A stretch of DNA of 64,000 nucleotides from Branchiostoma floridae (taxonomy: Eukaryota > Chordata > Leptocardii > Amphioxiformes > Branchiostomatidae). The stretch is taken from the NCBI RefSeq assembly GCF_000003815.2, contig NC_049991.1, positions 12,818,470 to 12,882,469 of the forward strand, read 5' to 3'. Under the pieces are notes generated by a model. The model was not told the DNA's origin. It was given only the letters and a program-made list of their open reading frames with translations, and did no database searches. Both the position numbers and the translations under genes were made by a program. Of this stretch, positions 1-9,863 are shown in pieces (position 1 is the first letter of the stretch; the number at the start of each line of letters is the position of its first letter).

Positions 1-160
1 TGCATAATTCACCGTATATATGAGTATATATAAAGTAACGGAGTTTTATCATTGGTTCAGCTTAACATTTTAGCTATGACATTTTAGATCTCGTCACTCT
101 CATGAGTTAAAGTATTTTGATGATTAAGGTAAAGACGCAACTCTCTTGAAAATCTCATTG

Positions 161-3100
161 ATGAAAATGTTCAATGGCGGAAGCAAATGCTTCGCCGCCT
201 GGAATGTTCACGGCCTAGGTTCTAAATTAGAAGATGTAGAGTTTTTAGACGAAATTCGCAAATTCGACTTCTTTTCGTTACTTGAAACATGGAGCACTCA
301 AAACACAAAAATCAACATCGCTAACTATAGTTATTTTCATCTATTCAGAACAAAAAGCAAACGAGCGAAACGTTCATCAGGGGGAATTATATTTTTCTAT
401 AAAAACAAATTCAAAAATCATGTCAAAAAAGTACCTTCTAAGTCGACTGATGCCCTCTGGGTAAAGATAGACCGTAACGTCTTAGGACTTACGAAAGATC
501 TTTTCATATGTTCAGTTTACCTAAGCCCAAGCGCTTCTTCTACTCATAAAAATGCCGATAACCATATATTAGACATTCTAGAAGAGGAAATAAGTAGATA
601 TAGTTCAGAGGGGTTCGTCTTATTAGGGGGAGATCTAAATGCGCGTATTGGTAACCTACGTGATTACGTGGATAGCGAAATTAACATCGACGGTTTTCCC
701 GCCAGCTCCTCGAACCAAGTTAGTGATAGGCAATATATGGATAAGTCACCTCCAAACAAGTTTGGCCGGCTTTTGAGTGAGCTTTGCATACAAGCAGACC
801 TCAGAATATTAAATGGTAGGGTGGCTGGGGACCTGCAAGGTAACTATACCTGTCACCAACCAAACGGTAGTAGCACGGTCGACTACATAATTTCCAGCCA
901 ATCGTTTCTGCAAAACATTTTATTATTTCAAATTCATCCGCTAACTGTCTTTTCAGATCACTGCCTGATATCAGTCTTCATTAAATCAAACACAGACCAT
1001 CAAAACCAGCATGAAAAACAACAAAAGCGTAAAAGAAATCCCGCTCCAAAACGATTTCATTGGGATGATAAATCTGCACAGAAATTCAACCACATCCTTT
1101 CTCAATCTCATTTTATCGATAGACTGAATTCACTCTCATCACAAAATACGAAGGACACAAAATCTAATGGAGAAATAGAAGCCTTTGTTTCAGAATTTAG
1201 TTCAATCCTGAGAGACGTTGGTTTCAAATCCCTATCAGTACAGATAACTAAACATAAGAAACACCCGCAGCTACGACAAAATAAACAATGGTTTGACAAG
1301 AGTTGTAACGAAATAAAACGTGAAATAAAGAACCTAGCATATTTACTATCCAAACAACCATTTAACTCCGACATAAGGGGAAGATATTTCAAAAGAAAAA
1401 AAGAATTTAAAAAACTGATAAAAAAGAAGAAAACAGACTTTCACAAACAAATCATGACCCAATTGTCTTCCCTCAAAGACAAAAATCCAGGCGCCTTTTG
1501 GAACTTAGTTAATAAGCTAAAACCGACGAAAACGCAAGAAAATAATCAAATCTCAGAAGAAGAGTGGTTTGAACATTTTAGTAATTTAGACAAACTCCCT
1601 AATAATGGTACAAACGACTCTCCAATTCCGGAGAACGATCAACTAAATCCGTCGTCCTCCGCTACTAATCCATCTGTTCTAGATTCCCCTATAACTTCAG
1701 AAGAATTATATAATGCCATTTCAAACCTCAAGAACAATAAATCGAGTGGAAATGATTTGATCTTAAATGAAATGTTGAAATTTGGTAAATCGGTACTTCA
1801 AACGCCACTCCTGCAACTTTTTAACAATTGTCTGCAAAACGGGTATTACCCACAGGAATGGTCCCTTAGCCACATTGTTCCAATTCACAAATCCGGCGAC
1901 CCATCTCTCCCAGACAACTACCGCGGAATTTCCATAATTAGCTGCTTAGGTAAACTATTCTCCTCTATATTAAACAATCGCTTAGTTAGTTATGCCGAAA
2001 ACAATAGTCTTTTCAAACCCCATCAGGCAGGGTTTAGGAAGAACTTTAGAACTACAGATAATCTTTTTGTGTTAAGTACATTAGTTAGCAAGTATCTAAG
2101 TAAAAATTCCCGTCTCTTTGCATGTTTCGTAGATTTTAGTAAAGCGTTCGACTCCGTCTGGAGAAATGGCCTCCTTTACAAATTAAACAAGTTAGGTATA
2201 CAGGGCAACTTTCTTCGAACTATCAAAGACATGTATTCAAAAACTACAAATCGTGTGAAATACAGTCAAGGTCTGACTGAACCTTTTGTCACAAACTGTG
2301 GTGTCAGACAGGGTTGTAATTTAAGCCCAACTTTATTCAATTTATTTTTAAGTGATATTACATCTGTCTTTGATAATGATATTTGTAACCCCCCAACTAT
2401 GTACAGTAAGCGTGTCTCTTGTCTATTGTATGCAGATGATTTAGTTCTTTTCTCTGAATCCAAACAAGGTCTACAATGTTCTTTGAATAGACTAGAAGAA
2501 TACTGTCAAACATGGCACCTAAATGTGAACCTTAGGAAAACAAAAATAATTGTTTTCACTAAGGGTGGTCGTATACCAAAAGATGTGTATTTCATGTATA
2601 AGAACAATCCTGTTGAAATAGTGACAAACTATTGTTATTTAGGTATTGTTGTCAATTCTGCGGGTACTTTCAAGGCGAACAACAAACACTTGTACAGTAA
2701 GGGTCTGAAAGCTTTATTCGGGATAAATCAATCCCTAGACAAAGCCGATGCTCCTTTGTCTGTCAGAAACAAACTTTTTGATACATGTGTTAAGCCCATA
2801 ATTCTCTATGGATCGGAAATCTGGGGTTCTGTTAAAAGCCCCAAATCCTGTCCTATTGAAACAATACATCTAAAATTCTGTAAGCAAACCCTACACGTGC
2901 CAAGATCCACAAGTGGCCTCGCCGCTAGAGCCGAGTTAGGGAGGTTCCCCATTCATTTGGAAGCCTCCCTAAATGCTATTAAACACTTAATTAGACTTCG
3001 CCAGAAAGTACCACCAGACAGTTTCCAGTCAGACGCTCTTTCTTGCCAGATAGATTTAGACAAGGCTGGAGCCAAGTGTTGGGCGTCAGGAGTTCGCCAG

Positions 3101-3679
3101 TCACTGGAGGAATGCGGCTATGGTTATGTATGGCATTGTCCTCTACAGCACAATACAAATTCGTCTCAAATTATCAATTCTATCAATCAGCGTCTGAAAG
3201 ACATTTATTTTCAAACTTTTCTAAGAGAGATACACAATGACAACAAAGGTGGATCCGCTAAAAACAAATTGAGGTCTTACAGACTGTTCAAGTCCACTTA
3301 TAATGTGGAACAATACCTGGATATTGACAATATTCGGCACAGGACGGCCGTCACAAAACTACGAGTCAGTTGCCACAAATTACACATCGAAACCGGAAGA
3401 CATAACCGCACTCCTCTAGAACAACGAATATGTAGATACTGCAGTCTAGATAAGTTAGAAGACGAACATCATTTTGTAGTAGAATGTAGTTTGTACAAGA
3501 AAGAGAGAGCTGAACTCTACAGACTAATAGAATCCATGTTCCCCCACTTCATACAACTAAGTAATATAGACAAATTTATATTCCTTATGAATCTAGACAA
3601 GCCTTTACTTATAAAGCATATCTGTTCTTACATTTTCAATATCACAAAGAAACGAGAAGAAGCCGAATGTACGCAGTAG
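161..3679 (+). CDS. LINE ORF2: apurinic-like endonuclease plus reverse transcriptase
   Basis: This 1172-codon ORF encodes the enzyme that nicks target DNA and reverse-transcribes the element RNA at the nick. The first ATG is at 161; an in-frame stop at 125-127 limits extension. The N-terminal endonuclease shows the AWNVHGLGS start, a catalytic Glu in LLETWS, GGDLNARIG near residue 158 and the SDH motif near residue 265. The central reverse transcriptase shows NYRGISI, QAGFRKNFRTTDNL, VDFSKAFDSVW, GVRQGCNLSPTLFN and the active-site YADD near residue 757. A cysteine/histidine cluster (CRYC, then HHFVVEC) near the C-terminus resembles the zinc knuckle of many LINE ORF2s. No stop or frameshift is seen, so it may be functional. 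It is not a host gene. Confidence 0.95.
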   Translation: MKMFNGGSKCFAAWNVHGLGSKLEDVEFLDEIRKFDFFSLLETWSTQNTKINIANYSYFHLFRTKSKRAKRSSGGIIFFYKNKFKNHVKKVPSKSTDALWVKIDRNVLGLTKDLFICSVYLSPSASSTHKNADNHILDILEEEISRYSSEGFVLLGGDLNARIGNLRDYVDSEINIDGFPASSSNQVSDRQYMDKSPPNKFGRLLSELCIQADLRILNGRVAGDLQGNYTCHQPNGSSTVDYIISSQSFLQNILLFQIHPLTVFSDHCLISVFIKSNTDHQNQHEKQQKRKRNPAPKRFHWDDKSAQKFNHILSQSHFIDRLNSLSSQNTKDTKSNGEIEAFVSEFSSILRDVGFKSLSVQITKHKKHPQLRQNKQWFDKSCNEIKREIKNLAYLLSKQPFNSDIRGRYFKRKKEFKKLIKKKKTDFHKQIMTQLSSLKDKNPGAFWNLVNKLKPTKTQENNQISEEEWFEHFSNLDKLPNNGTNDSPIPENDQLNPSSSATNPSVLDSPITSEELYNAISNLKNNKSSGNDLILNEMLKFGKSVLQTPLLQLFNNCLQNGYYPQEWSLSHIVPIHKSGDPSLPDNYRGISIISCLGKLFSSILNNRLVSYAENNSLFKPHQAGFRKNFRTTDNLFVLSTLVSKYLSKNSRLFACFVDFSKAFDSVWRNGLLYKLNKLGIQGNFLRTIKDMYSKTTNRVKYSQGLTEPFVTNCGVRQGCNLSPTLFNLFLSDITSVFDNDICNPPTMYSKRVSCLLYADDLVLFSESKQGLQCSLNRLEEYCQTWHLNVNLRKTKIIVFTKGGRIPKDVYFMYKNNPVEIVTNYCYLGIVVNSAGTFKANNKHLYSKGLKALFGINQSLDKADAPLSVRNKLFDTCVKPIILYGSEIWGSVKSPKSCPIETIHLKFCKQTLHVPRSTSGLAARAELGRFPIHLEASLNAIKHLIRLRQKVPPDSFQSDALSCQIDLDKAGAKCWASGVRQSLEECGYGYVWHCPLQHNTNSSQIINSINQRLKDIYFQTFLREIHNDNKGGSAKNKLRSYRLFKSTYNVEQYLDIDNIRHRTAVTKLRVSCHKLHIETGRHNRTPLEQRICRYCSLDKLEDEHHFVVECSLYKKERAELYRLIESMFPHFIQLSNIDKFIFLMNLDKPLLIKHICSYIFNITKKREEAECTQ

Positions 3680-3774
3680 AATACGATCCTTGAGTAGTGT
3701 AGATTCATTGTATCATTATATCATGTTGTATCATTTGTTGTGACCTGTACTAAACCCAGTGGGTATGAATGTAC

Positions 3775-3802
3775 AATAAAGGTCTTCATTCATTCATTCA
3801 TT
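3775..3802 (+). terminator. LINE 3' end: AATAAA plus (CATT)n tail
   Basis: AATAAA at 3775-3780 is followed within ten bases by about four CATT units. This marks the 3' end of the retrotransposon. The next bases, TAATCCAACATTTTGATGG from 3802, are the start of the duplicated DCXR segment (also at 9381). Confidence 0.85.
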
Positions 3803-4286
3803 AATCCAACATTTTGATGGTCACTTTTTCATATGAAGTAAGCACTATATCCCAAGACAAGAAAGTGGATTTTGTACTGCATTTTGCTGGCTGTCGTAAT
3901 CACAAGGCCCACAGATTATGTATTCTTTAGATACTAATGATTATATTGCAGATTGTAAGGATAGACGGTTTTTCATGATTTGCAGCTTAAAGGTATGATG
4001 TATAAGATGTGAGTACTTTGTCGGCCCCTAGCAACTTTTGTTTGGAGTGTATTGTTCTAACCGATTGCATAGATGGTCAGTATGTTTTTATCAAACTTAT
4101 GGATAGGAACCAAATCAGAAAGTATGAGGTTTCAGAACTCTCCTCCAGCATTTTTGCTGCAGCGTTGGGCAAACAGTGTGATGCCCTAGTGGGTAAGTCA
4201 GCAGGTCTTGAACTTGATATACGTGACCTCGCGACCGCTGAGAAAGTTCAAATATATAAGTTTACTCAGCGGCCATTTTCCAAACT
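3802..4286 (+). promoter_or_regulatory. Duplicated 5' flank / promoter of DCXR copy 1
   Basis: This stretch has no gene. It is closely repeated at 9381-9863 in front of copy 2, including the shared run TTTGTCGGCCCCTAGCAAC in both. It therefore belongs to the duplicated unit and should hold the promoter and 5' UTR. No clear TATA box was recognised. Small indels distinguish the two versions. Confidence 0.6.
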
Positions 4287-7200
4287 ATGGAGGTTCACTT
4301 CGATGGCAAGAGGGCCTTGGTGACTGGTGCGGGGAAAGGTGAGTTTTTAACGTGACAACGGTGATTTCCTAGAAGAACTTAAACCTCCTCGGTGTGAGCT
4401 CGTCAAGAGAGCTTGCACGTCTTTGTCTAGCTAGGTTGTACCAAGGACGTCCTTGGTTGTACGTGAACTTCGACGGCTCCAATCAGGTGTGTCTAATACA
4501 TACCATTGTTTGCAATCCTCACAGGCATCGGTCGTGACACAGCCAAGGCCCTGGTTAAGTGTGGGGCTGAAGTGTTCGTTCTCAGTAGGACACAGGAAGA
4601 CCTGGACAGTCTGGTACAAGAGGTCAGTCTGATACAGATCAGTTCTCAGTAGCTTCTACTGAAAATTAAAAATGTAGATACGGTCCATGTACATGTAAGG
4701 AACTATGGTTATTCTTTTGGTGTGCAGCACCATGTAGCTGTAGATTGTCCTTGACGTTAAACACCTTACAATATCTCTTGTACTATTAGCTAACGAAAGG
4801 GTATGTCACCCCATAAGGGGGCGGTATAACTCCGACGATATATCGACCGTGATGATGATGACAATATTCTATATGTGATTTGTGCTTAGTACCCAGGTAT
4901 CCGCCCTGTTCAATGTGACCTTGGAGACCCAGTAGCCACAAAGGCAGCAGTGGAGTCTGTTGGGCCTATCGACCTATTGGTCAACAACGCGGGGATCAAT
5001 ATACCGCAGGCTTTCCTGGATGTTACATTGGATACTTTTGACACGTAAGGCTAAGTCCTAGAAATGTTTAGATGTAAACAGATGGTTACAATTTTTCTAC
5101 GGCATGGTTATATTAGCCATAGATCCAATCCTACAATCTTTTTCCTTAAACCGGGGCTCCTTGCACTCGCTGTCCAGGGTAGCGAGTACAAGGAGCCCCG
5201 GCTGGAAAAGGATGGTACCTAGGCTATGATTTGATGCCATATCACTGTTTTGTTTTCCAACAGGGTCATGAACGTCAATGTGAGAGCTGTCTTGCAAGTT
5301 TCTCAGGTCAGCTGCTAAGTTCTGTACTTTGTAACTTAATCAGCTTCTTTTCTCCACTCCAATGAATTAATTTCGATGTTGTGCTGAGAAACGTCTATTC
5401 ACAGTATCACTAAGCGTATAAATGTTAATGCAGAAAATAAGTTTTGTATCACATCTAAGAACTAGAAAGGCCGACATTTGCTTGAGAGCAAACGCAGCAT
5501 ATTTCAGCCATCTCCCTCCCCATGCAACAACAGACTATTCCAAAATCACCCATGTGCAAAAATCGAACACTTTTGTTTAAAAGTCACTTCCACTAATGAC
5601 ACTTAATGACACCCAAAAATGAATCTTACAAAATTCCTAGTGCAAGAATGGACTCTTCCAGTGCACCCCATGTGAATTTGCACAATAGACCAGTCCAGAA
5701 ATACTCTCACTGAAAACATGGTCAAGGTTGAACTAAGCAAAAAAGGCATGAAAAGGTAAAATAGACCAGTCCAAAAACACTTCCACTAAAAATGGAATAT
5801 TGAATTATCACCTTTCTAAAACTAAATTTGAAAACATCCCCATGCAAGAATGGACTCTTCTTGCGATGCCCCTATGTAAAGTGGTGCAGTCCAAAAATAC
5901 ATCCGCTAAAATTGGACTTGGACGTAATCACCAAAGTCCCAAAAATGGATTTTAAAAATCCCCCCATGTAAGGATCGACTCTTCCAGCACAACCTATGTA
6001 AAATTGCAAAGTTGACCAGTCAAAAAATAACCACACTGAAACACTTTGACATATCAAATCACCAAAGTCCATAAACAACTTTTAAAAAAATGCCCCCCTC
6101 CATGCAAGAATGGACTCTTCCAGTACACCCCATGTAAAATTGCAAAATAGTCCAGTTCAAAAATACTCCCACTGAGAGACATTATATAATCAACAGTCCA
6201 AAGATAAATTTAAAAAATATGTACCCCCTCTGTGCCAGAATGGGCTCATCCAGATAACACCGGGCTCACTGATTGGCTGCCAATCCCCTTCGAGATGTTG
6301 ACTCAGGCTACGTGATTGGTTGCCTCTTTAATCAAGTTACTAGTATATGTAGACATGTGCACATGCTGTCTTCAGGTGGGAGAGGTCAACGACCTTGAGG
6401 TCGTTGACCCTCTGGCCAGTGGAGAATTACCAAAAAAGTCCACAAATATATCATTTTGAAGTGGTTTATGCCAGAAATTATACATGGTTCATTTGAATGA
6501 ATATCTAGTGCACCTATTTACCAAAATGTAGGTCATTTGGTTACAAGACCAGGGAACAGGAGCCAAAAGCGTACGTTTTTGGTCAAACAATAGCCAAAAA
6601 ATTCCAAAATTAAGCATTTTGTTGTACCGTATGCCGAAGGTGTAAATGAATTCATGTGCGCATATGTAGACGGCACTCCTATACCAAATTTCAGGTCATT
6701 TGGTTGTAAAATGGGGTTATAGGAGCCAAAAAATGTCATTTCTGGGGCAAAAAATGGCAAAAAATGCCAAAATTAAGCATTTTGCTGTACCGTATGCCAA
6801 AATTGTTTTTGGAATTTTGTGGGCATATGATCAAGGCACCTCTGTACCAAATTTTAGGTCATTCGGCTGTAATACCAGGGAACAGGGGGCATAATGTACA
6901 TAAAAATTGCAAAAAACATGAATAAAATCATTTTAAAGGAGGATATGAAAAAAATGAGAAAAAAGCACCTGGGTATTGACCCACTCTACCCTTGTGCCAA
7001 ATTTCAAGTAATTCGGTCCAGGAACGACGGAGTTGAATCGATTTGAAGATTTGACAGGAGAAAGAAAGAAACATTACGAATACAATATATTTCACCATAC
7101 CTATGGTATGGCTGAAATATAATAACGTCAAGTTGGTGATACTAATTCTATTTAGACACAATAGACATAAAAAAAAACATCAGCCTCGACTTTTCCCAAT

Positions 7201-8572
7201 GTCTGTCTAAATTAGTTCTGGTAATATTTAACAAGATAATGATATGCAGTGCAATATTGCTTATTTTCCATTTCCCAGATAATTGCCAAAGGAATGGTGG
7301 AGCGGGGCACAGGAGGCTCTATTGTTAATGTGTCAAGTCTGGCATCCAAAATTTCAGCGAAAGCGTGTACTACATACTGTGAGTCTGAGTACCCTCAACA
7401 GTTTCTGGCTTAGTAAATGGCACTCATTATGTAAATTCTAATTCAATTTGTGGATAATGTGTCCTTAGAAAAGTATTAGCCGGAAACCAGACTTTCATTC
7501 AGGGTCAGGAGAGAATTTGCTCGGCAGCCAAGACAGGTTTTCCCGAGGACCTTAGATAAGCATTCCGTGGAGGATTCATCCATGGGGAAAGTTTCCGGGG
7601 TGAGAAAAATAGCTCACTTTTTGAATATGTTTTGCTTAAATGTCCAATAGGTGCTTCCAAAGGAGCATTGGACATCATGAGTAAAGTGATGGCTCTGGAG
7701 CTTGGGCCACACAAGGTAGGTAAACAAGCAAATATTAGAAAAAGTAATACTAATATGTGTTTTATAGATATTTAAGCCGATAGATATATCAAACTTTTGA
7801 CCCGACATGATACTGACCCACTGGATTAGCAGCTGATTACAGGCTTTCTCAGAATGACTGACCACACACATCAAAACAAGTAGGTTATATGGTTGCTTAA
7901 CAAATGTAACATCTTCGATCAATTATCCTTTACGGACATGCGACTCTTGTCAAGCAGTAGTGGTTTGAATATACTCGTACTGTTCAACATTTTGAAGAAA
8001 AAGCAGGTTAGATCTTTTACACCATATAGTAATGAAATTTAACAAACCTGACATGGATACTCATGTACTAATATCAAATCTTTCCCCCCCAGATCCGTGT
8101 GAACACAGTTAACCCCGGTATTGTGATGACAAACATGATGAGAAAGATTGGCTACGATGACCCTGACAAGGCAGGACCCTTCCTCTCCAGGATACCTTTG
8201 GGCAAGTTTGTAGGTGAGTTGAATAGTAGCTTTTCCGATGGGACAAAACAGACAAACTTAACCCTCACCCTTCTGACTTCTATTCTCTGCACTTACAACA
8301 TTTGGTGTCACATCAGAGAAAAGGTAAATGCAGTACATATGATTGTTTGATAAACAATTGTACAGACTGTTTTATTGGTAGCACAGCAACTCTATATTTG
8401 AAAATGAAGGCTACATGATTATTAGCCTTATGAATACATGTTGTCGTTGTTGTTAACTCAAACTACAGAGGTTGATGACGTGGTGCATGCCATCCTGTAC
8501 CTGCTGAGTGACAAGGCAGCCATGGTGAATGGAGCGTCTCTGCCCATAGATGGGGGCTTCCTCACCTCCTGA
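4287..8572 (+). CDS. DCXR: Dicarbonyl/L-xylulose reductase, tandem copy 1 (eight exons)
   Basis: NADPH-dependent short-chain dehydrogenase/reductase; family members reduce L-xylulose to xylitol and detoxify alpha-dicarbonyls. Coding exons: 4287-4338, 4525-4622, 4890-5044, 5264-5306, 7279-7378, 7651-7715, 8093-8213, 8469-8572. All junctions are GT-AG and phase-compatible, giving 245 residues (human DCXR 244). Visible motifs: TGAGKGIG cofactor loop at residues 13-20, Arg39 after the second strand (NADPH preference), NNAG at 82-85, and the tetrad Asn107, Ser136, Tyr149, Lys153 at the same numbers as human DCXR; the family signature VMALELGPHKIRV is also present. Intron 4 is 1972 bp, swollen by two minisatellites, against 389 bp in copy 2. 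Substrate is inferred from family only. Confidence 0.93.
5130..5214. repeat. Hairpin-forming short inverted repeat in DCXR copy 1 intron 3
   Basis: Arms 5151-5171 and 5181-5201 pair at 20 of 21 positions around a 9-nt loop; the arm core is CCGGGGCTCCTTG. Weaker pairing continues outward. A related CCGGGGCTCC fragment occurs at 36783. It looks like a tiny MITE; a pre-miRNA is possible but there is no evidence for one. Copy 2 lacks it. Confidence 0.7.
5510..6255. repeat. Degenerate ~130-bp minisatellite in DCXR copy 1 intron 4
   Basis: About six diverged units of 120-135 bp follow each other. Each holds CATGCAAGAATGGACTCTTC, then CCCCATGTAAAATTGCA, then a GACCAGTCCAAAAATAC block. Units start near 5510, 5641, 5761, 5888, 6018 and 6154. 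No coding potential is seen. It is absent from the matching intron of copy 2, so it arose or arrived after, or was lost since, the gene duplication. Confidence 0.8.
6384..6409. repeat. Short palindrome
   Basis: GGTCAACGACCT at 6384-6395 is followed, two bases later, by its exact reverse complement at 6398-6409. It lies between the two minisatellites of DCXR copy 1 intron 4. No function is assigned. Confidence 0.7.
6420..7125. repeat. ~120-bp minisatellite of the family found at 55.4-57.8 kb, ending in a hairpin
   Basis: Three to four units carry ACCAAATTTCAGGTCATTTG, then AGGAGCCAAAA, then TTAAGCATTTTG and GTATGCC. The same blocks, in the same order, build the arms of the inverted repeat at 54.7-58.5 kb. 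Both tracts share an AATAAAATCATTTTAAA edge. The right part differs here: a purine-rich AGGAGAAAGAAAGAAAC stretch followed by a 15-16-bp hairpin at about 7086-7120 (arms around CCATACC/GGTATGG). Confidence 0.78.
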
Positions 8573-9380
8573 AGGGTCTCACATTTGTTGTTGACAAAGG
8601 CCTAGTTTTCGTGTACACTTGAGTTTTAAGTCTTTAACTTGCTTTGTGTAAGGACGTTAAGTTTAAAGTTTGAGTATAATCAACATTAACTCCAATATCA
8701 AGAACCCCCCGAGACTATTTGCTGCTGTAACCAACTTAAGAACTTACATTTAGTTCATACATTTAGCCATATGCTAGTCGGATGGAATATGTAACATGGT
8801 GTAACGTAGCTCATACCAGGAATGACAGAATTTGGCAACACATTACGAGGTTTATGAATACAGTAAGTTTGTTAAACTCTAATTGCTAATTAATAAGTTC
8901 TATGAAAGTATATGGAATAATTTTACGACTTCATCCACGAGATTTTATTGACATTGTCATTGTTATTGAGCATGGAGTGTAGGACACCATACAAGTATAT
9001 TTTCTGATTCTAAAACGTCAAAGAGTCGTCTGTAAAAACGCGAGAATTGGTAAAATATTATGTGCATGTCCACTTCCAATCTCATTGTTTCCATACTCTA
9101 CTTGCTACTAGGAACTTGTGTTTATATATGGAGGGTTTAGTTGCTATCATTTATGCATTGCGATGGTGACAGAATAAAATTGACAATTATCTTCCATGGA
9201 CATGCTTTGTGGCAAACTTTGTCCATGGACATGCTTTGTGGCAAACTTTGTCATAATTATGGTGATTAACGTGTAACAAACGTGCAATTGCATAATAAGG
9301 TCTCAGCACTGTGATTATTGGCAAATAGATAACAGGAAGTATCTGTTATTTTCGCCATTATTTGACATGCAACAACTTAC
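8573..9380. other. Intergenic region between DCXR copies, with poly(A) signal and 29-bp direct repeat
   Basis: This is the 3' flank of DCXR copy 1. A possible AATAAA poly(A) signal lies at 9173-9178, about 600 bp after the stop. A perfect 29-bp direct repeat occupies 9194-9222 and 9223-9251 (unit begins CCATGGACATGC). No coding ORF is supported. Homology with the region left of copy 1 starts at 9381. Confidence 0.65.
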
Positions 9381-9863
9381 TAATCCAACATTTTGATGGT
9401 CACCTTTTCATATCACATCAACTTGATCAAGTAAGCACTAACTCCCAAGACAAGAAAAGTGGATTTTGTACTGCATTTTGCTGGATGTCGTAACCACAAG
9501 GACCACGGATTATGTTATTCTTTAAATACTAATTGTTGATTGTAGATTGTAAGGATAGACGGTTTTTGATGATTTGCAGCTTAAAGGTATGATGTGTAAG
9601 AGGTGAGTACTTTGTCGGCCCCTAGCAACTTTTGTTTGGAAGTGCATTGTTCTATCGATTGCATAGCTGATTAGTGTGTTTTTATTAAGCTTATGGATAG
9701 AAACCAAATCAGAATTCCCCTCGAGCATTGTTGTTGCAACGTTGGGCACACAGTTCAATGTCCTAGTGGGTAAGTCAGCAGATCATGAACTTGTCTCACG
9801 TGATCCGAGACCGCTGATCAAAGTTCAAATATCTTAGTTTACACATCATCCATTTTCCAAGCT

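Larger units (their letters stand above)
1..3802 (+). mobile_element. APE-type non-LTR retrotransposon (LINE), 3' part or near-full copy
   Basis: A LINE occupies the left edge of the window. It has one long intact ORF (161-3679), a short 3' UTR with AATAAA at 3775-3780, and ends in a (CATT)n tail at about 3787-3802, where single-copy sequence resumes. There is no poly(A) tail; a short tetranucleotide tail is typical of CR1/L2-like lineages, but the clade cannot be fixed without a tree. The 5' end is unresolved: bases 1-145 carry no ORF1, so the element is either cut by the window edge or 5' truncated. The intact ORF suggests a young copy. The target-site duplication cannot be read because the left flank is outside the window. 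Confidence 0.93.
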
